A stretch of 64,000 nucleotides of DNA from positions 5,783,501 to 5,847,500 of the forward strand of contig JAZARR010000230.1 in assembly GCA_037389465.1 (NCBI GenBank). The letters are read 5' to 3'. Positions 11,052-24,224 of this stretch are shown piece by piece. Every line of letters begins with the position of its first letter. Position 1 is the stretch's first letter. Origin of the DNA: Baylisascaris procyonis (lineage: Eukaryota; Nematoda; Chromadorea; Rhabditida; Ascarididae). The notes beneath the pieces were generated by a model. That model had not been told where the DNA came from, made no database searches, and saw only the letters and a program-made list of their open reading frames with translations. Position numbers and translations under genes: made by a program.

Positions 11052-14000
11052 TCAGTCGAAAGCATGTCCTATTCTCGTTTGTGCAGCACTTGAATTCATA
11101 TGCCTTTGACGGAAATTCTCGATGCCAATATTCGTCGTTTCACTTATATGTGGATGTGCCAATGCATATCCATGAAACCTGAATGAAAAGGAAAAAATTT
11201 CTTAAGCTTGACTCGTCCGTATCGCTTTCAAATATACTCTAGTTGAATCGAAAATTACTTCCGATATTTTTTATTTCTGGAGTTAGTCACCGGAAAAGGT
11301 TGCCGTTTTGCAAGTAATGCATTTATATAGTAGATGGAAGGAGCGTTGAAAAGTAGAATTCGGGCTCAAATTACATCATAAATAATTAGGTATTTCAGCC
11401 ATTATTACTCTCTCAACAAACTTACATAATGCCTTGTTGCTTTGAGACAGACTGCTAAATCGAGATCACTTTCGTAAAAGAAGCAGTATGAAAAAGGAAA
11501 TTTCGAGGATTGAAGTAAATGACGTTTAACTAGGCCACAAACTCTTCCAACTTAAAAAAAATTTGTCTATTTCAAAATAAAAAACCATAGAGCCCAATTA
11601 AAATGTATTGCTTTCCTACATGATTCCCATTCCTAGCTTATAAATGCATAATAACTTAGAAAAAAAAAATGCTGGAAGTAGACGTGGTGGCAATGTAGTC
11701 TCCAAACTGATGGATTTAGAAGTACTCCGACTGTTGGAGATGTTAAACAATGTAGAAAGGTACTATTGACCTTAGAAATGACCTTTCAAATCATATAAAC
11801 GCATTTATAGTTCATTTACCAAACGTTTTTCAAATGCTAAACAATTCGCTAGTAATATACAATATTAATTCTGAAAAAGCCGTAAATGTGCCAAACGAGC
11901 TGTGTGATATGCGCTTTCTGCTATTCCATTCATAACACTAACCAACTTTATAAGTTATCACCAAGGAATTGAAAACTAGCAATAATGCATTCATATTTTG
12001 ACGGAAGATTGCCGTTTATATGAGCCGCCTATTTGTTACCCGAGTTAGGAGGCAACGCACATGACTATTCGGAAACGCCTTATGAGCATAAATTTTTTGG
12101 ACTTCTAAGGTTTTTGGGATTGAAGGATCAAAATGAAGGTCGATAGTGATATAATACATTATCAAAACAAATTTCGCAATGTCAGCATCAGTGATCTCGA
12201 ATTGCAACTATCGCGTCGAAAAGAGACACTTAAATATGCTCGCAGAAGCGCAACCTTTGTTCATCTCATGTTCGTGCATTCATATATGTGGAGGCATTTA
12301 TCGCGGCTATAGTTAGAGGGCAGACATAGACAGACATAGACACCGACATAGACACATCTAAACAGGCATTTCATAAAAATACTGCTCACCCGGATTCAAT
12401 ATAATATGGTTGGCCATAATATCTTTTCGATGTATGATAGAAATATGGATTCTCGTCACTCGACCAATACACTGATTGTTCTTCCATTTGTTGCATCAAT
12501 GGTTGCTGTAAACTTGTATTATTATGCTTTATGATTATCCCTTTAAACAATATCGCTAAATATTTTTGACGATTTGAAGCATCTCCTAATGGAATATATT
12601 ATCAGTTAGTAAATATGAATATTCGCTTCCTTTAAGAGATTCTTTTTTAAATGATCGTTCTTCATTCTATGTTAAGACATCATATACTTAATTTTCTGCA
12701 TGTTTATCTATCGTCTATAACGAATATTTGCAGTTTTCTTTGACAACATACAGAGAATCGTTAAGTTGGTCATTCATGATAGAATAGATAAGGTAACCTG
12801 TCGTTGCATAGCATTTGTGTATGTTCGTTGAACGACGTCATAATTTTCTTCAAGAGGCGCAATTAGGGTTGTACTACTTCCGGTCGCTCTGTGATGCAAT
12901 ATATATGAAGCTCTTAAATGAAAGATATGATGATTCTATGAGTTAATGATATCCATTCTTGATTGTAGCTAACTGAATACATTAATTGCTCAATGAAAAT
13001 CTCCAAAATTTCTTCGTTCGATCAACAAACTTAGAGATCTCATTCGTATGTTTTCCTCCATTGATACTCTTCACTTATCCCGCATGCGCACTTTTTTTGT
13101 GAAAGTTCTTGATGAATTACATGTTAAAATATTGTGTTCATCGTCCATTCAACAGTTTTTTCAGGTGAGGTGGAAGTTAACTAAGACCTTTCTACGACCA
13201 ATAAATATTTAATTAAGAACTTTCTATGACCAATAAATATAATTTCTGAAGACTTAAAATGAAGACCGCTAAATCGATATCCATCTAACGCCCTCATAAA
13301 AAATGCGCAAGAAGAAAAAATCTAACTTATCACCCCATCAGTTAACTTTGCGATATTAAGTAATCTACAATGCCATGAATGATATAAAATAATGCAACCA
13401 CTGCAATTCAGTTGAATAATTCGAAAGTGCCAACCTCAAGCAAATAATAGCAGCACAAAAAGTACAAATAGCACAAGCAAGTGCACTTGTACCGCTTAGA
13501 ATGATCGAAACAATTAGGATTGTTTCATGGTAGGGACCTCGATATCCGGTGTACGCAGTTGAAAACATCGTCATCTATAAACACTTCGATAAGACTTGAT
13601 TATAATTTCTGCCAACATTGTTACAGTTTATTGGAATTAACTTAATAAGAGGATCGATTGTATCGGATCATTTAAGTTGTTAATGGATTTTGGTGTCGCT
13701 TAAACCTTTTTAAAATAAAAATTCATCACTCATAGTATTGTTGCCCATTGCATCGCTTTTCAGGAAAGCATTCTTTGCAATATTTGATTACTTCACTAAT
13801 ATAATCTGAAAAACGATAAGCACCTGAAATTAATCTCAGAAATTCTACTACAGATCTGCATAAGCGATTTGTTCATTCAAATTGTGCCTCAAAATTGATG
13901 AAGGCAATCTAGTTGAACTAAAAAAAACAAAAAATTTCGAATGGCCTTCACAAAATTTGCTGATTTCTATCAAACGAATAAGACAAAAATGTATCAATGA

Positions 14001-17000
14001 ATTTAGTTATAAGATTGCAACAACTGTGCAATTGAAAAACTAAAAACAATAATGACTGCAATACGATTCCCATAATCGAATCGTTCGCCAATTGCAAAAA
14101 AAGCAGCTGAATGCTCACAAGATAATATGTATTCGTCATTGCATAGCTGATAACGAAAAGCGCCAACGATCCGACGATTACTTGTAAAATCGCCGCCGAA
14201 AGTAGCAATCGGGGAAAGCAAATGCAACATAGCTGAAATTTGTTGAATTATTCTTGTCGATGAGAGTTTTTATGAGCTGAACCTCGAGAGGTATCTAAAC
14301 AACTAAGTTTCCGTTTATTACATTCTCTGACTCAGCAGAAAAATGTTTTCCAGGAGTTGATAGAGTTCCGATTTTGCAGAATTTGAGGAAATGCGGCCAT
14401 CTACTAGTTTTTTATATGTTGTAAAGCAGCATCGAAACTATGCTATATTTGAGGAATTGCCTCAAACCATCGACTTCTTTTCTTAGAGCGCCTTTCCCTA
14501 ACTATCCTTAGCGGGTACCTTTGACTTAAAGGGAGCAAAAAGTTAAGTTATGAGCCGACTGGTTAGTATGGGAAACGTGTATAAGTATTTAAAAAAAAAA
14601 AAATAGAAAAGCGTTGCTGAAAAGATCAGCGCACCTGTACGATGAAAACTGCAATTGCTGTTGGACCATTACCAAGCCTATAAAAGTAGACCTCCGTTGG
14701 AACTTCTGAATATCGCCAGTTACCGACTTCGAAGAGCACATAGCAACCCGTCAACACAACACCATAGAAGAGTACACCGAACGAGAACAGTACACTAATC
14801 GCTGAAAAAAGACTGCAAGATTATTTGCAAAAATCAGCGCCACTAAGGTATAACAGATGAATGAGAATTGGAACGTCACTGATTTTTCAAAAGGTGCACA
14901 CCGGAAGGTTCATTTTTTTGGCATATTGGCTCCTTTTGGAGCATTTAACAACTCTTTCATATTCGATTCTTTATGCGGGAATTCTCATAATGAAGGGAGA
15001 AGGATGAGGCAATTTAAATTTTTAATTGTAGGAGATAGACGGGTTCTGTGCATTCAGCCAAACCACCGCAGTTTTATTCTCAAAGGTGACATCGAAATTT
15101 CGCATTTACAAATGAATCTTGCATAAGATGGAGAAGAGATATCAGCTTTTTTGTGCATAAATACTTGCAAATAAATGTCGAAATTATTTCACAACTAATA
15201 GAACAGCCGTAATATTAAATTTTATGGAGTTTACCTTTCTGCAATCTATATGGTTACGATTTGTTAGTCACATATAAAAATATATGGGAAAACATTAAAT
15301 TTCGGCTTCATTTCTTCCCGGTCACTTAGAGAGGCTTTAAAGAATGTAAGATACTCCCTACTAGAATGCCGATCAATTTGTTAATGAAGATGACAATTTC
15401 CCGATGAACCTAGAAAACCCTTGGAGAAGTGAATAGTCTTCGATCATTATGCGGCACCTACGCCAGCCACAAACTTGTTCCGCACCCACGATATTTTCAC
15501 TATTTATCTAGGCCCCTTAGGAAATGTAAGATCTAGCAAAGAAAAAAATTTCTAGTAGTTTTTGCGGCTATCTTTTGTGTAGGCATCGCTCGACTTGTCA
15601 AAAGCAAGTCCATCAAACCTTTGTTTACTGAGTTAATTGAATGAAAACTGGTTCCATCCTCAGATTGTTCGATTCCATCTCCCTCACTCATCTGTCAACT
15701 CTTTTAACGACAAAGAATTACTAGCAGACGTATTAGAAGCTGCAGTGGAGTTTCATTTTCAACTCTTTCTTGTCGAAGTAAAGACGTGAAATTGATGGTT
15801 GCTTGCATCTCCGTGGATTGTGTCGTCACCTTCGACGCATTTCACGCATAATTCGACCTCATATGTTCACTCGATTCGGATGATAGTCATAAACTATCAA
15901 TGATTCAATTCAAACAGCAAAAATAGATGAGGATGCTTGTAATGAGTATCAACCTGATGAAATTCTGCGCTTTGTAGCATATTGCGTAGCAATTACCCTT
16001 CCGAATATGATTGCAGTTACAAGTGAAGTGATCGCTTCAGCTGTGAGAATCTAAAATTCAATCACGATAAAGTGACAGAGTTTTGATGAAAGCATAACAG
16101 CAAAATTTCTTTGCAGATAATGAAATTCAATAATATTAGACTAAATGACCGCACAAAAAACGAGTAACCTGAAAGAATAAATAGAAATTCAAACGACAAA
16201 TTGTAGACAATCAAAAGCTTCATCTAAGCTAAAGTTATATCAGAATTAAATTATCTCGTAGACTTAAAGATTTCTTGCGATAGGAAACTTCACGGGCCAA
16301 CAAATTGCATACAACTTAATGAAGGGAAATAGGTAAAATTTCATATACTTTGCAAGATTTCACAAAAATTGTTGTTACACAAAGAGGACTAATCGTCTAA
16401 TTTTTCGTGAATTTGCTAACATGTTGAATCACTAAAGAACGAACGAAGATCATTTTTTTATGATGTTTACTGAAGCCTTGAATGAAGAGCATAAGAAATA
16501 TTTACTATCTTTTGTCAAATACTCAATATTTGCTGCATCTTTTTTAAGTTTGTCAAGAAAAAAACGTTGAAAATGTGATTTGCTTCCGTTTGAGAGTCGA
16601 TAAATCGTAAACCACTTTCTGTTCACTAGCAAAATCTATCATTGCCATCTTCCCTTCACTAGAAGAAATCAACGGATCCGAAGGAGAAACAATAAAGGAT
16701 ATGGGAATGATTCCACTAAGTAACGAAACTGCATTTTCTGAAGCTTCGGTATAACTTTCTAAAGCGATTACGCTGCATTTTGTAATAGCGAGAGAGTAGT
16801 TCATCGTAAGAGGATTGTGAAATTGAGAGTATTAAAAAAATTGCTCTTTAGATCTCGATGTAAAAATTATATATTCAAGAAGAAACCCCAAGTTGTACGG
16901 CGTATAAGACGATTTGTCCGACATAAACTCTTCGATCACCATTTACATAGCTCGGATAGGTGGCAGCTTGATATACGTTGTTGATGCTAACACAAAGTTT

Positions 17001-20000
17001 TTCCACAGCAACCGCCAAACTGACCACTGATAGGACGAAACGTGTCGTCGACATTAAGCTAAAGCAGAGTTTAAAAAATTAAATAGCATTCACAATGGCA
17101 AGAAAAAATGTGCATTTCAATTGAATAGAATAATTTAATTCATTGAATTTATTTAAGTCACAAAAATATAAAGAAATATTAGAGAAAAAAGTTACTCTTA
17201 GAAGCAAAAACCAATCAGAATAACAAGAAATGAGGGCTGAATCAAACACGACTATAATTTATTCATAAATAGTGAACATAATCGCATAACGTTCATCTAG
17301 ATGCATATGGACGAGTCTGTTCGCCAATGACGATAAAAATGTTTGAAATAATTTTATAGAATAAAAGAAATTAAATGAGGCGAAGGGGGAATAAATTCCT
17401 GAAAGGTATAATTTAAAGAATGAAAAGATGGTGAATTATTCCCATAAAATGAGCAAATTTTGCAAGTGAATTAATCGTTTCAATTACATTTCATCACTAT
17501 TAAAGCTTCAATGTTCATGCTAATTCGCCTATTGCTTTTGTTCTTTCTGTAGCTGCGAAACCAATTGGACTTTATTGCGGAGTTTTCTGAAGAATGCTTG
17601 ATTCAAATAAAATCTATTGAAAGACTGATCTAAATAAAAACCGATTATCATTTGGTTAAAGAAATGCGCTTTCCTGGATTTGGATTTGCAAACCTGAGAT
17701 TAGTGGAACCGAGTACACCAGTACAAAAGAACAAAACCGCCATCCACAGTAAATCACCGCCAACGTAAACGCCGTTCCAAGGAAACTCGAGAAGACCAAG
17801 CACAACAAGCGTCATTAAGCATGCTGCCCAAAACACATGCAAAAATCCGAAACACCTAAAACAAACCACCCATAGAGAATCTTTAATTGGCAAGAATGTA
17901 TAGCCCGATTTAATGACGACGCTTAAGCACCAAATCATCATGCGCATCACTATAAAACGCTAAATAAACAATCATACTAGTTTATTAAAAACTTGAGCAA
18001 ACCACCTGCATATAAACATGTCACGATAAACAAATGAAAATTAAGAATTCATATCTTATGTTTATCTGACGGCAGACAGGGAGGGAAGAATGCTTCTAGA
18101 CGCAATTTGCTGAAGCTTTTGAGTATCAAGACATAACTTCGAATGGCACTAAGGTCTAATCCAAATCGAAGACATCTAAAAGATTTATGCAGCGATTTAT
18201 TCAGATTATAGATTCTAGAGCAGGATATTAGGAGGATGATGTCATAGAATTCTACTCCGAAATAAGGAGGAATTATTCTTCTCAATAAGAATATCAATGA
18301 AAATAACGGTTTTTACTGGAAGCATAGGATGGGCAAAGCATTAAAACTCGTTGAAAAGTGCGTTGTTCTTGCAATTCGGAACATCGATTAGAATTTGAAA
18401 AGTAGATTCATTATTTCTGAATTTACATAACAGTGTCTATCGATATACTAATGCATCCGTTTTCTGAAGAAACTTGACGAAGAGAGTCTATAATAATGTG
18501 AGAAACAATGGAAAGAGAGCCCTAGGCAGTCTCAAATATTTCAACGGCTCAGGGAATGCCGTACAGACAGACGTTTTATTAATAGTTCAGACAATGTGGC
18601 AAACATTGTTTGAAATAGTCTCTACAACTTCAGGATACATAATAGAATAAGAACGCTGTCAAATGTGAACGAAATGTTAAAAAATTCCACAAAAAGGAGG
18701 AAAATATGTTTACCTGCTCTGAAGGATTAAACCTTTACCGACTTTCATATTCATCGATACATAATTCGATAGAATACATCGTGCCGCTTGAATTGCGGTC
18801 AGAATATTCAATATAAACAATAAAGAGAAGCAACCGAGTAGCACACCTTGTGATACTGCTATTATGTAACGTGGACCAGAACCAGGTGAAAGAACGTTAT
18901 CTGCAATATTAACCAAACGTCAAATTTCAGACGTTTTATTGATTCGCAGTTGGAGAATTTCAACAGTGCAGTTTCTTATAGGATGCTTGAATGAACAAGG
19001 AGGATTCATTAAGAGAATCTCTATCACAAGAAAGCTTTTAACATATATATGCGTCAGATAATAAAGAGGTAAGAGGGAATTTACCTTCCATGAGAGCGTT
19101 AGGGGCTGTTCACATGGTTCAAAGATTCCATAAACATTTAATTGCCTCAAAAAAAGAACGTTTTAGAGGAATTATAGACTCTTACAATAGCTGAACTAAG
19201 GAAGGAATTAACTGATGTTCAACATTTTGAATAATCGTTTTGTAGATTAATCTAACTGTAAAAAAAATCTAATTATAAAACAATTATCAATGCTCTCAAG
19301 TCAAATAAACCTGAGGAAAATGAAATGAAATAAAAAAAGAAGCAACTTCTGTCTTCTCCAGTGATTTTGAAAAACTTCAGATCATTATAATAGAATGGAT
19401 TCATCCCCACGTCGACAGTCTTTAGGCACCAGACGGCTGCGATTATTGAAAGGCTTACAGCAACCTGGAATAGAAAGTTTTTTCCTTCATTGTTATCCCC
19501 TTATGTCTCTACTATTTTAAATTAATTTCTCTTTTTCTGGCTTAATGCCACCGCAATGTCTTCTGCACACTGTTTTGTTAGCTTAAAGAATATGCCAAGT
19601 GACATTTTGGAATAAAACGGAATAATGCTTTTTGAATGAAAAAAGGAATGCACTAACTGAAACCGAGAGGTTTAAATATAGTGACAAAAATATCGGCATA
19701 TTTTTAGTTCTTTATTAAAAAGCTTTTTTCTGTTTTCACACTTAGTGGAATATTATTCTTCAGAATAGCAAATGTATATAATAAATCAGCGTAATGCGCA
19801 ATATCAATTACCGACTGACTGAAAAATGCAGGAGTATTAAGGTGCTACCTTCAGATTATATAATTACGATAGTTCTGCTAATTGGAAGTTTTGTGTACAT
19901 TTATGGATATCATCGAAGGGGGGGGGGAAGCTGACAAAAATTTTGCATTGTGAATAATGTCGACTCTCGGTCTTTCGGACTTGAGGTGCACTGCAGATTA

Positions 20001-23000
20001 GGAAGCTTAAATTATAATGTTTTTTATTTCTTCCAAAGGTAGCAATTACGCAAATATGCAGTATGTATCAATCGTTAGTGGAGAACTCATCAAGAGTTTT
20101 TTTTTAGAGATGAAGAGTTATTTCGCATCAGCCGCATATTGCGTTTCGCATAAATTGCAGCGGGTGACGATAAATTTGAAGCGAACATCTCAAATAAGAG
20201 AAGAAAGAATTCATAATTAATGAACGAAGAAAACAAAAACTTGCTTTTGAATTCAATGTAGCATGTTGTTTAGCTGCCACAGAGTATATGTCGACAACAG
20301 CACTTGCCACTGCTAGAATTGCACTGATCTCCGCCAACGCTACCCTTATGTAGTTACCGTCACCACCAAGCTGATAAAGTATGACAAAATGTATGGATCG
20401 CGTTAACATAGATATGTTATAGGGAAGGTAGGCTTTAATTTAGTGAGCCTATAGATGGACGGAGGAAATCCTACAGTCTTTTTTTCAAAATTCCACACAT
20501 CTTTCATGTAAGCGTTTGAAATATTATCAAATTAACATCAATAATGACTGTATTTTTTGGCGCTATTCTGTTTAATGAAGTGCACCCTTAGTCAATCATT
20601 CAGGCTGCACTGACCAGCCAAAAGCTCCTTGACTTAGTCATTCACGGGGCAATTAGTAAATTGTAAATTGTAGATCAACGGCTTTCATTCAGAGCACAGA
20701 AGTACTGATCATAAGACGGAGCAACCCTCCACAAATGCCTTAAGGTAAGGGTCGATGCGTATAAAGGGAAAGCTTGCTTGATTACAGGACATCAGTGTGC
20801 TTCTAACTTTTCACGTGAGCGACGGTCGGTTGAAGCCATAAGTCGAACTGCAAAGTGGCTCGGGTGTGACGAATGCCCAATGCTGGTTCCTGCGGAGGTG
20901 GAACTATTCGTGCCAAAGCTCTGTCGAAGCGGCGATCCCTCCCCCTCCCCTGCCGTCGCGTTATTCCCTTCGCCGCTGCTACTATTGAATTTTTTGAACC
21001 TTAATAAAAATCTTAATCCCTTGTCTTGTTACCAGGTTACACAATATCTGGTCGAGCCTCAAAAAAGCGCGGATCCTTTTGGGGCAAACTAAGGGCAGAG
21101 GGCAAAGAAAACATGACCCGATACCCATACAATTACACTGTAAGCAGTAATATGCTGTAATTTCGAATGTTGTTATAAATGTTATTCTATTACTTATTAT
21201 CATTCTGCTGCTTTATCAAGCTCAACATTTTTGTATTCGCTTTCATTCATAATCGGCTTTTGTTTGTTCTTAGCAATAATTTGGTCGGCTTTTGATTACG
21301 AGTATGAGGCGTAAATTCCAGCTGCAACGTTCCGGTTGATTTTCGACTGGAAAACAAATGCTTTTCCAGAGTAACAAAGGGCAAATAGAGAGGGAATGAC
21401 GATTTATTAATCTAGCTCAAGCTATATCAAAGATTGCTCGAATGTTTCATTTGCCAATGGAAAATTCAGTCCAGAATGGATAAACAATGTGAGCGTAAAG
21501 CGACCTGCTCGAAGTAAATATTGGATGGGAATGTGACCTTAGAGATGTGCGATATTTGATGGCAGAGGACGAGAAGAAACAGCGCGATACACTGTGGATT
21601 GATTTGAGTAAACACTTTTCGGTTCGAACGATGAAACATACCCGCTCTCGTTCGTACTCAACAAATACTGCCAATCCAAGCGTTCCTAACGCTAGAAGAA
21701 GTTTGACAGTCGCTAAAGAATTCAGATGTAATCTGCTATTGCGTATGATTCTCTCTTGATCTTCCTGCAAGAAAAAGATACTTGTTATTGAGAAATTTTT
21801 GGCATAACGACAGCAGAAGTTTTAAAATTACTCCATTATACGATCGTCTGTCATCTATAATGTGGAAATATAAAGTGAAGAAACAACCTAATGAACGTCC
21901 TTATGATCCTTTTGCCCGTGATAGATGATATAGGATGAAGAAAATTAGTCGGAATCATTTTTGGGAGTTTATTGGTACACAGGACGCTTGTGAGAAGGAA
22001 TTTAACTGGTACATCAGCCCAAGTAATATTATAATCAACTGGTGGAGATGGGTAGCGTTAGGCCAGACAGGTCAGACCAAAAAGATTTTTGCAAAGAAAT
22101 ATTCATCGAGCCATGAATTCGGCTTGTCAAAATTAATTTGTAATACTGCGTTCTATGTAATAAAACGCAGTAAAGTTTGAGCAGTTATAAGCGCTTACGG
22201 AATGCGTTGACCACATTGGTTGTGTGACAAAGACGACCATGTCAAGAAGAATAGCAGCGATCATTGCCGCTAATGCTGCCAATGCAGGAATTGCAATCAT
22301 GAGAGCACTGATGACAATCTTGCCCACATAACTGGATGCATCACCTCCATATTGAGCAATTGCTGCCGATGAATTACCGAGACGTCTTACAGCTCTATAT
22401 GATTCGACAACCTATAATTACTCCGTTTATTGGGTTTAGGTCTAGAAAAAAATGTTTCGTCAAATCTTTGTATGGTACAACAACTGCTGAAAGTGTTTGT
22501 TTATTTTAGTTTAGTAAATTTACTAAATAGAGCCTTAGATTGATTTCGCACTCTAAATTCACCTAACTAGTTCACGTAATCAATTGCACTAAAGTTTAAT
22601 GCTTGTAACCGCTTATGGACTGCGTGATGCATATCAAATTAATCGTCATCAAGTGTTGATAGTAACACTTCGTCAAATGAGAATCAAAAAAATTTTGTTC
22701 CTTCAAACCTTTAAATTTATATTTCCGCCTGAATATTCAGGTGTTAAAAGGTAACGCCATGACAATTCAATTTTAAACTTCTGAATTTAGTTATAAAAAT
22801 GGTTTGACATCTTAGTAGAGGTGCATTCGTAAGGATACTACCATGTTTCCTTAATAATGAACAGACTCCGATTGCCCTTGCCAGTTCATTTATCGAATCG
22901 TTTCTAAAGCATTTGTCTGAGGCTTGAGATTGTAAAAACGTCAAGATTTGCTGCTCCAGGCAAATAATATCTTCAGTAACCATAAAAATTCTCTAAGGAC

Positions 23001-24194
23001 AATCTAAGATCATCGGCAATCACAATGCTGGCTTGAATTCTGCAAAGACCTGCTTATTTCGAAGATGATCGTTGCTTGAGAGCGATTTAAAGGGCAGACA
23101 AATATAAGGAGATTTGAAGGTTCAGTGGTATTGCAACCGGAAATGAATGTTAATTGATTATCAGAGCAAATAAAACTTTTCGATATTATAGACGCAGTTT
23201 GTGAGGTGTTGATGATTTGATAAATTATTACATTTATCTCAGAAATAATCAAAGGAGACAAATTGCACATCCCTATTTTTGTCATTTTATTGAATGAGGA
23301 AATGTCATCTTTCTACCCTTTGTGTTTGATGATCGCACAAAGATAATCTGCAAATTGCCTACCCTATATGTTGTGAATCCATAGAAAATAGCAGTTGCGA
23401 TTCCAATAACAATACAAACACAATAAAGTGTTTTCGCAATAACACTTCCATAATTCCTTGGTAAAGAATAGATTCCAATTATTCCCGCCAATAAATATAT
23501 CCAATTCAATAGCCTCAAATCGATGTTCCTAAAATAAGGGAACTTATTTTTTATTCACCATAATCGTGAAAAGGATAAAGTTTTTTGTGGTTATCGAATG
23601 TTTAAGTAACTAGATCATAAAATGATAGTGAACGTAGTGGAACTGAACGCGGATTGGGAGCGGCGAGTTGTGGATCCAGCATAGAGCAGTTATAACTGAG
23701 CGAGGGATTTTGGGCAAAGGTGAAGCTACAAAAAAATAATAAAAACAACCATAAGCGGTGACAAAACACCAGAAAACCTGAGAAATTTCTTACCGAATTA
23801 GGGCCTAAAGATAGGGACAAAGAAGAAGGAAAGGGGGCTAATCGTGCTATTTTGACCCCACTTCTCATGCTGGACAGCCGAATGCGAAAGCACTATGATT
23901 TCGTTTTTTACGCAGAAGTCTAAATTTCAATTCAGTTGCTACGAAAAAGGAAGTAACTGTATTTGTCGATTACACAGTAGAAATGAAACCACCTAATGAA
24001 GTGCTCCTCTGCCTCTTCCTTCCTTCTACCTGGCATCCTTCACACACGCATTTTGGAAACATAACTGCAGAAAAAAAAACTTGCCTGTAGTTCTGTATAG
24101 CAACAACACTTGAGAATTGACTCCCAGCAAGCCCAAGTGCAGCGAGGCCAAGGAAAATCAACAACACGTTGCAACCCTTCAAATAACATTTCAT
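11052..24194 (-). CDS. Large multi-pass membrane protein: four tandem four-helix units, 738 aa
   Basis: Sixteen exons on the minus strand: 24194-24085, 23528-23363, 22411-22199, 21764-21642, 20370-20245, 19464-19347, 18900-18714, 17855-17694, 17058-16899, 16050-15954, 14801-14635, 14232-14119, 13574-13435, 12888-12798, 12505-12390, 11178-11052. All fifteen junctions agree in phase, and nearly all acceptors end in TTTCAG, TTGCAG or similar. Predicted helices (residues): 9-30, 43-59, 65-88, 124-152; 179-200, 212-233, 247-261, 297-325; 350-373, 380-398, 404-427, 446-478; 489-512, 533-549, 552-573, 599-627. The fourth helix of each unit is Ala/Ile-rich with Cys or Gln near its end. The tail (628-738) is hydrophilic and rich in Gln and Tyr (NPYFYHTSKRYYGQPYY). 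The topology recalls CD20/MARVEL-type tetraspans, but this is only analogy. Two introns use GC donors. The start is the first ATG, about 30 bases after an acceptor-like GCATAG that could be a trans-splice site. Confidence 0.72.
12321..12355. repeat. Short tandem repeat, CAGACATAGA units
   Basis: Two exact copies of the decamer CAGACATAGA followed by degenerate copies, in an intron of the large membrane gene. Confidence 0.7.
13182..13243. repeat. Imperfect tandem duplication of about 31 bp
   Basis: Two adjacent copies built on TAAGAxCTTTCTAyGACC followed by AATAAATAT, differing at a few bases and slightly in length, in an intron of the membrane gene. Confidence 0.65.
20243..20244 (-). promoter_or_regulatory. 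Non-canonical GC splice donor (AAAA/GCAAGT)
   Basis: The exon encoding helix 6 of the large membrane gene ends TTCAAAA and is followed by GCAAGTTT. The next exon begins in phase 0 as required. Confidence 0.5.
20792..21028 (-). CDS. Candidate Ser/Gly/Thr-rich coding stretch inside an intron
   Basis: Seventy-eight codons open to a TGA at 20792 on the minus strand, lying in the intron between exons at 21764-21642 and 20370-20245 of the membrane gene. The translation is low-complexity and hydrophilic (FNSSSGEGNNATAGEGEG, then GTNSSTSAGTSIGHSSH). The core is far richer in G and C than the flanking intron. The last in-frame acceptor possibilities (TTAAG/G, AATAG/T) give phase 2, which does not continue from the upstream exon (phase 0). 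It is therefore not a simple cassette or alternative terminal exon of that gene. The plus strand is also open here (104 codons from an ATG at 20778). Function unknown. Confidence 0.25.
   Translation of the reverse strand, partial: QDKGLRFLLRFKKFNSSSGEGNNATAGEGEGSPLRQSFGTNSSTSAGTSIGHSSHPSHFAVRLMASTDRRSREKLEAH
23602..23868 (-). CDS. Candidate 88-aa frame nested in first intron of membrane gene
   Basis: ATG-initiated minus-strand frame between exons 1 and 2 of the large membrane gene. It has a hydrophobic stretch (FCHRLWLFLLFFCSFTFA) followed by a polar Pro/Ser-rich end. A GTAAGA donor occurs after codon 26, so the frame could instead be the start of a spliced product. Nothing links it to a known family, and single frames of this length occur by chance here. 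Confidence 0.18.
   Translation of the reverse strand: MRSGVKIARLAPFPSSLSLSLGPNSVRNFSGFLVFCHRLWLFLLFFCSFTFAQNPSLSYNCSMLDPQLAAPNPRSVPLRSLSFYDLVT
24083..24084 (-). promoter_or_regulatory. Non-canonical GC splice donor (ACAG/GCAAGT)
   Basis: The first exon of the large membrane gene ends AACTACAG and is followed by GCAAGTTT. The next exon continues in phase 2 as predicted. Confidence 0.6.
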
Positions 24195-24224
24195 GAATTG
24201 CGCAAACCACAGCAAAGAGAAGCA

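Noticed and set aside
16553..16804. 83-codon minus-strand frame between exons of the membrane gene
   Set aside because: Not hydrophobic, no splice partner, and the neighbouring exons (16899 and 16050) already join in phase.
22744..23285. Two minus-strand frames with cysteines that could form a large extracellular loop in unit 1 of the membrane protein
   Set aside because: The exon at 23363 (phase 0) joins directly and in phase to 22411, giving a loop of the same size as in the other units. Including these frames breaks the phase at 22411.
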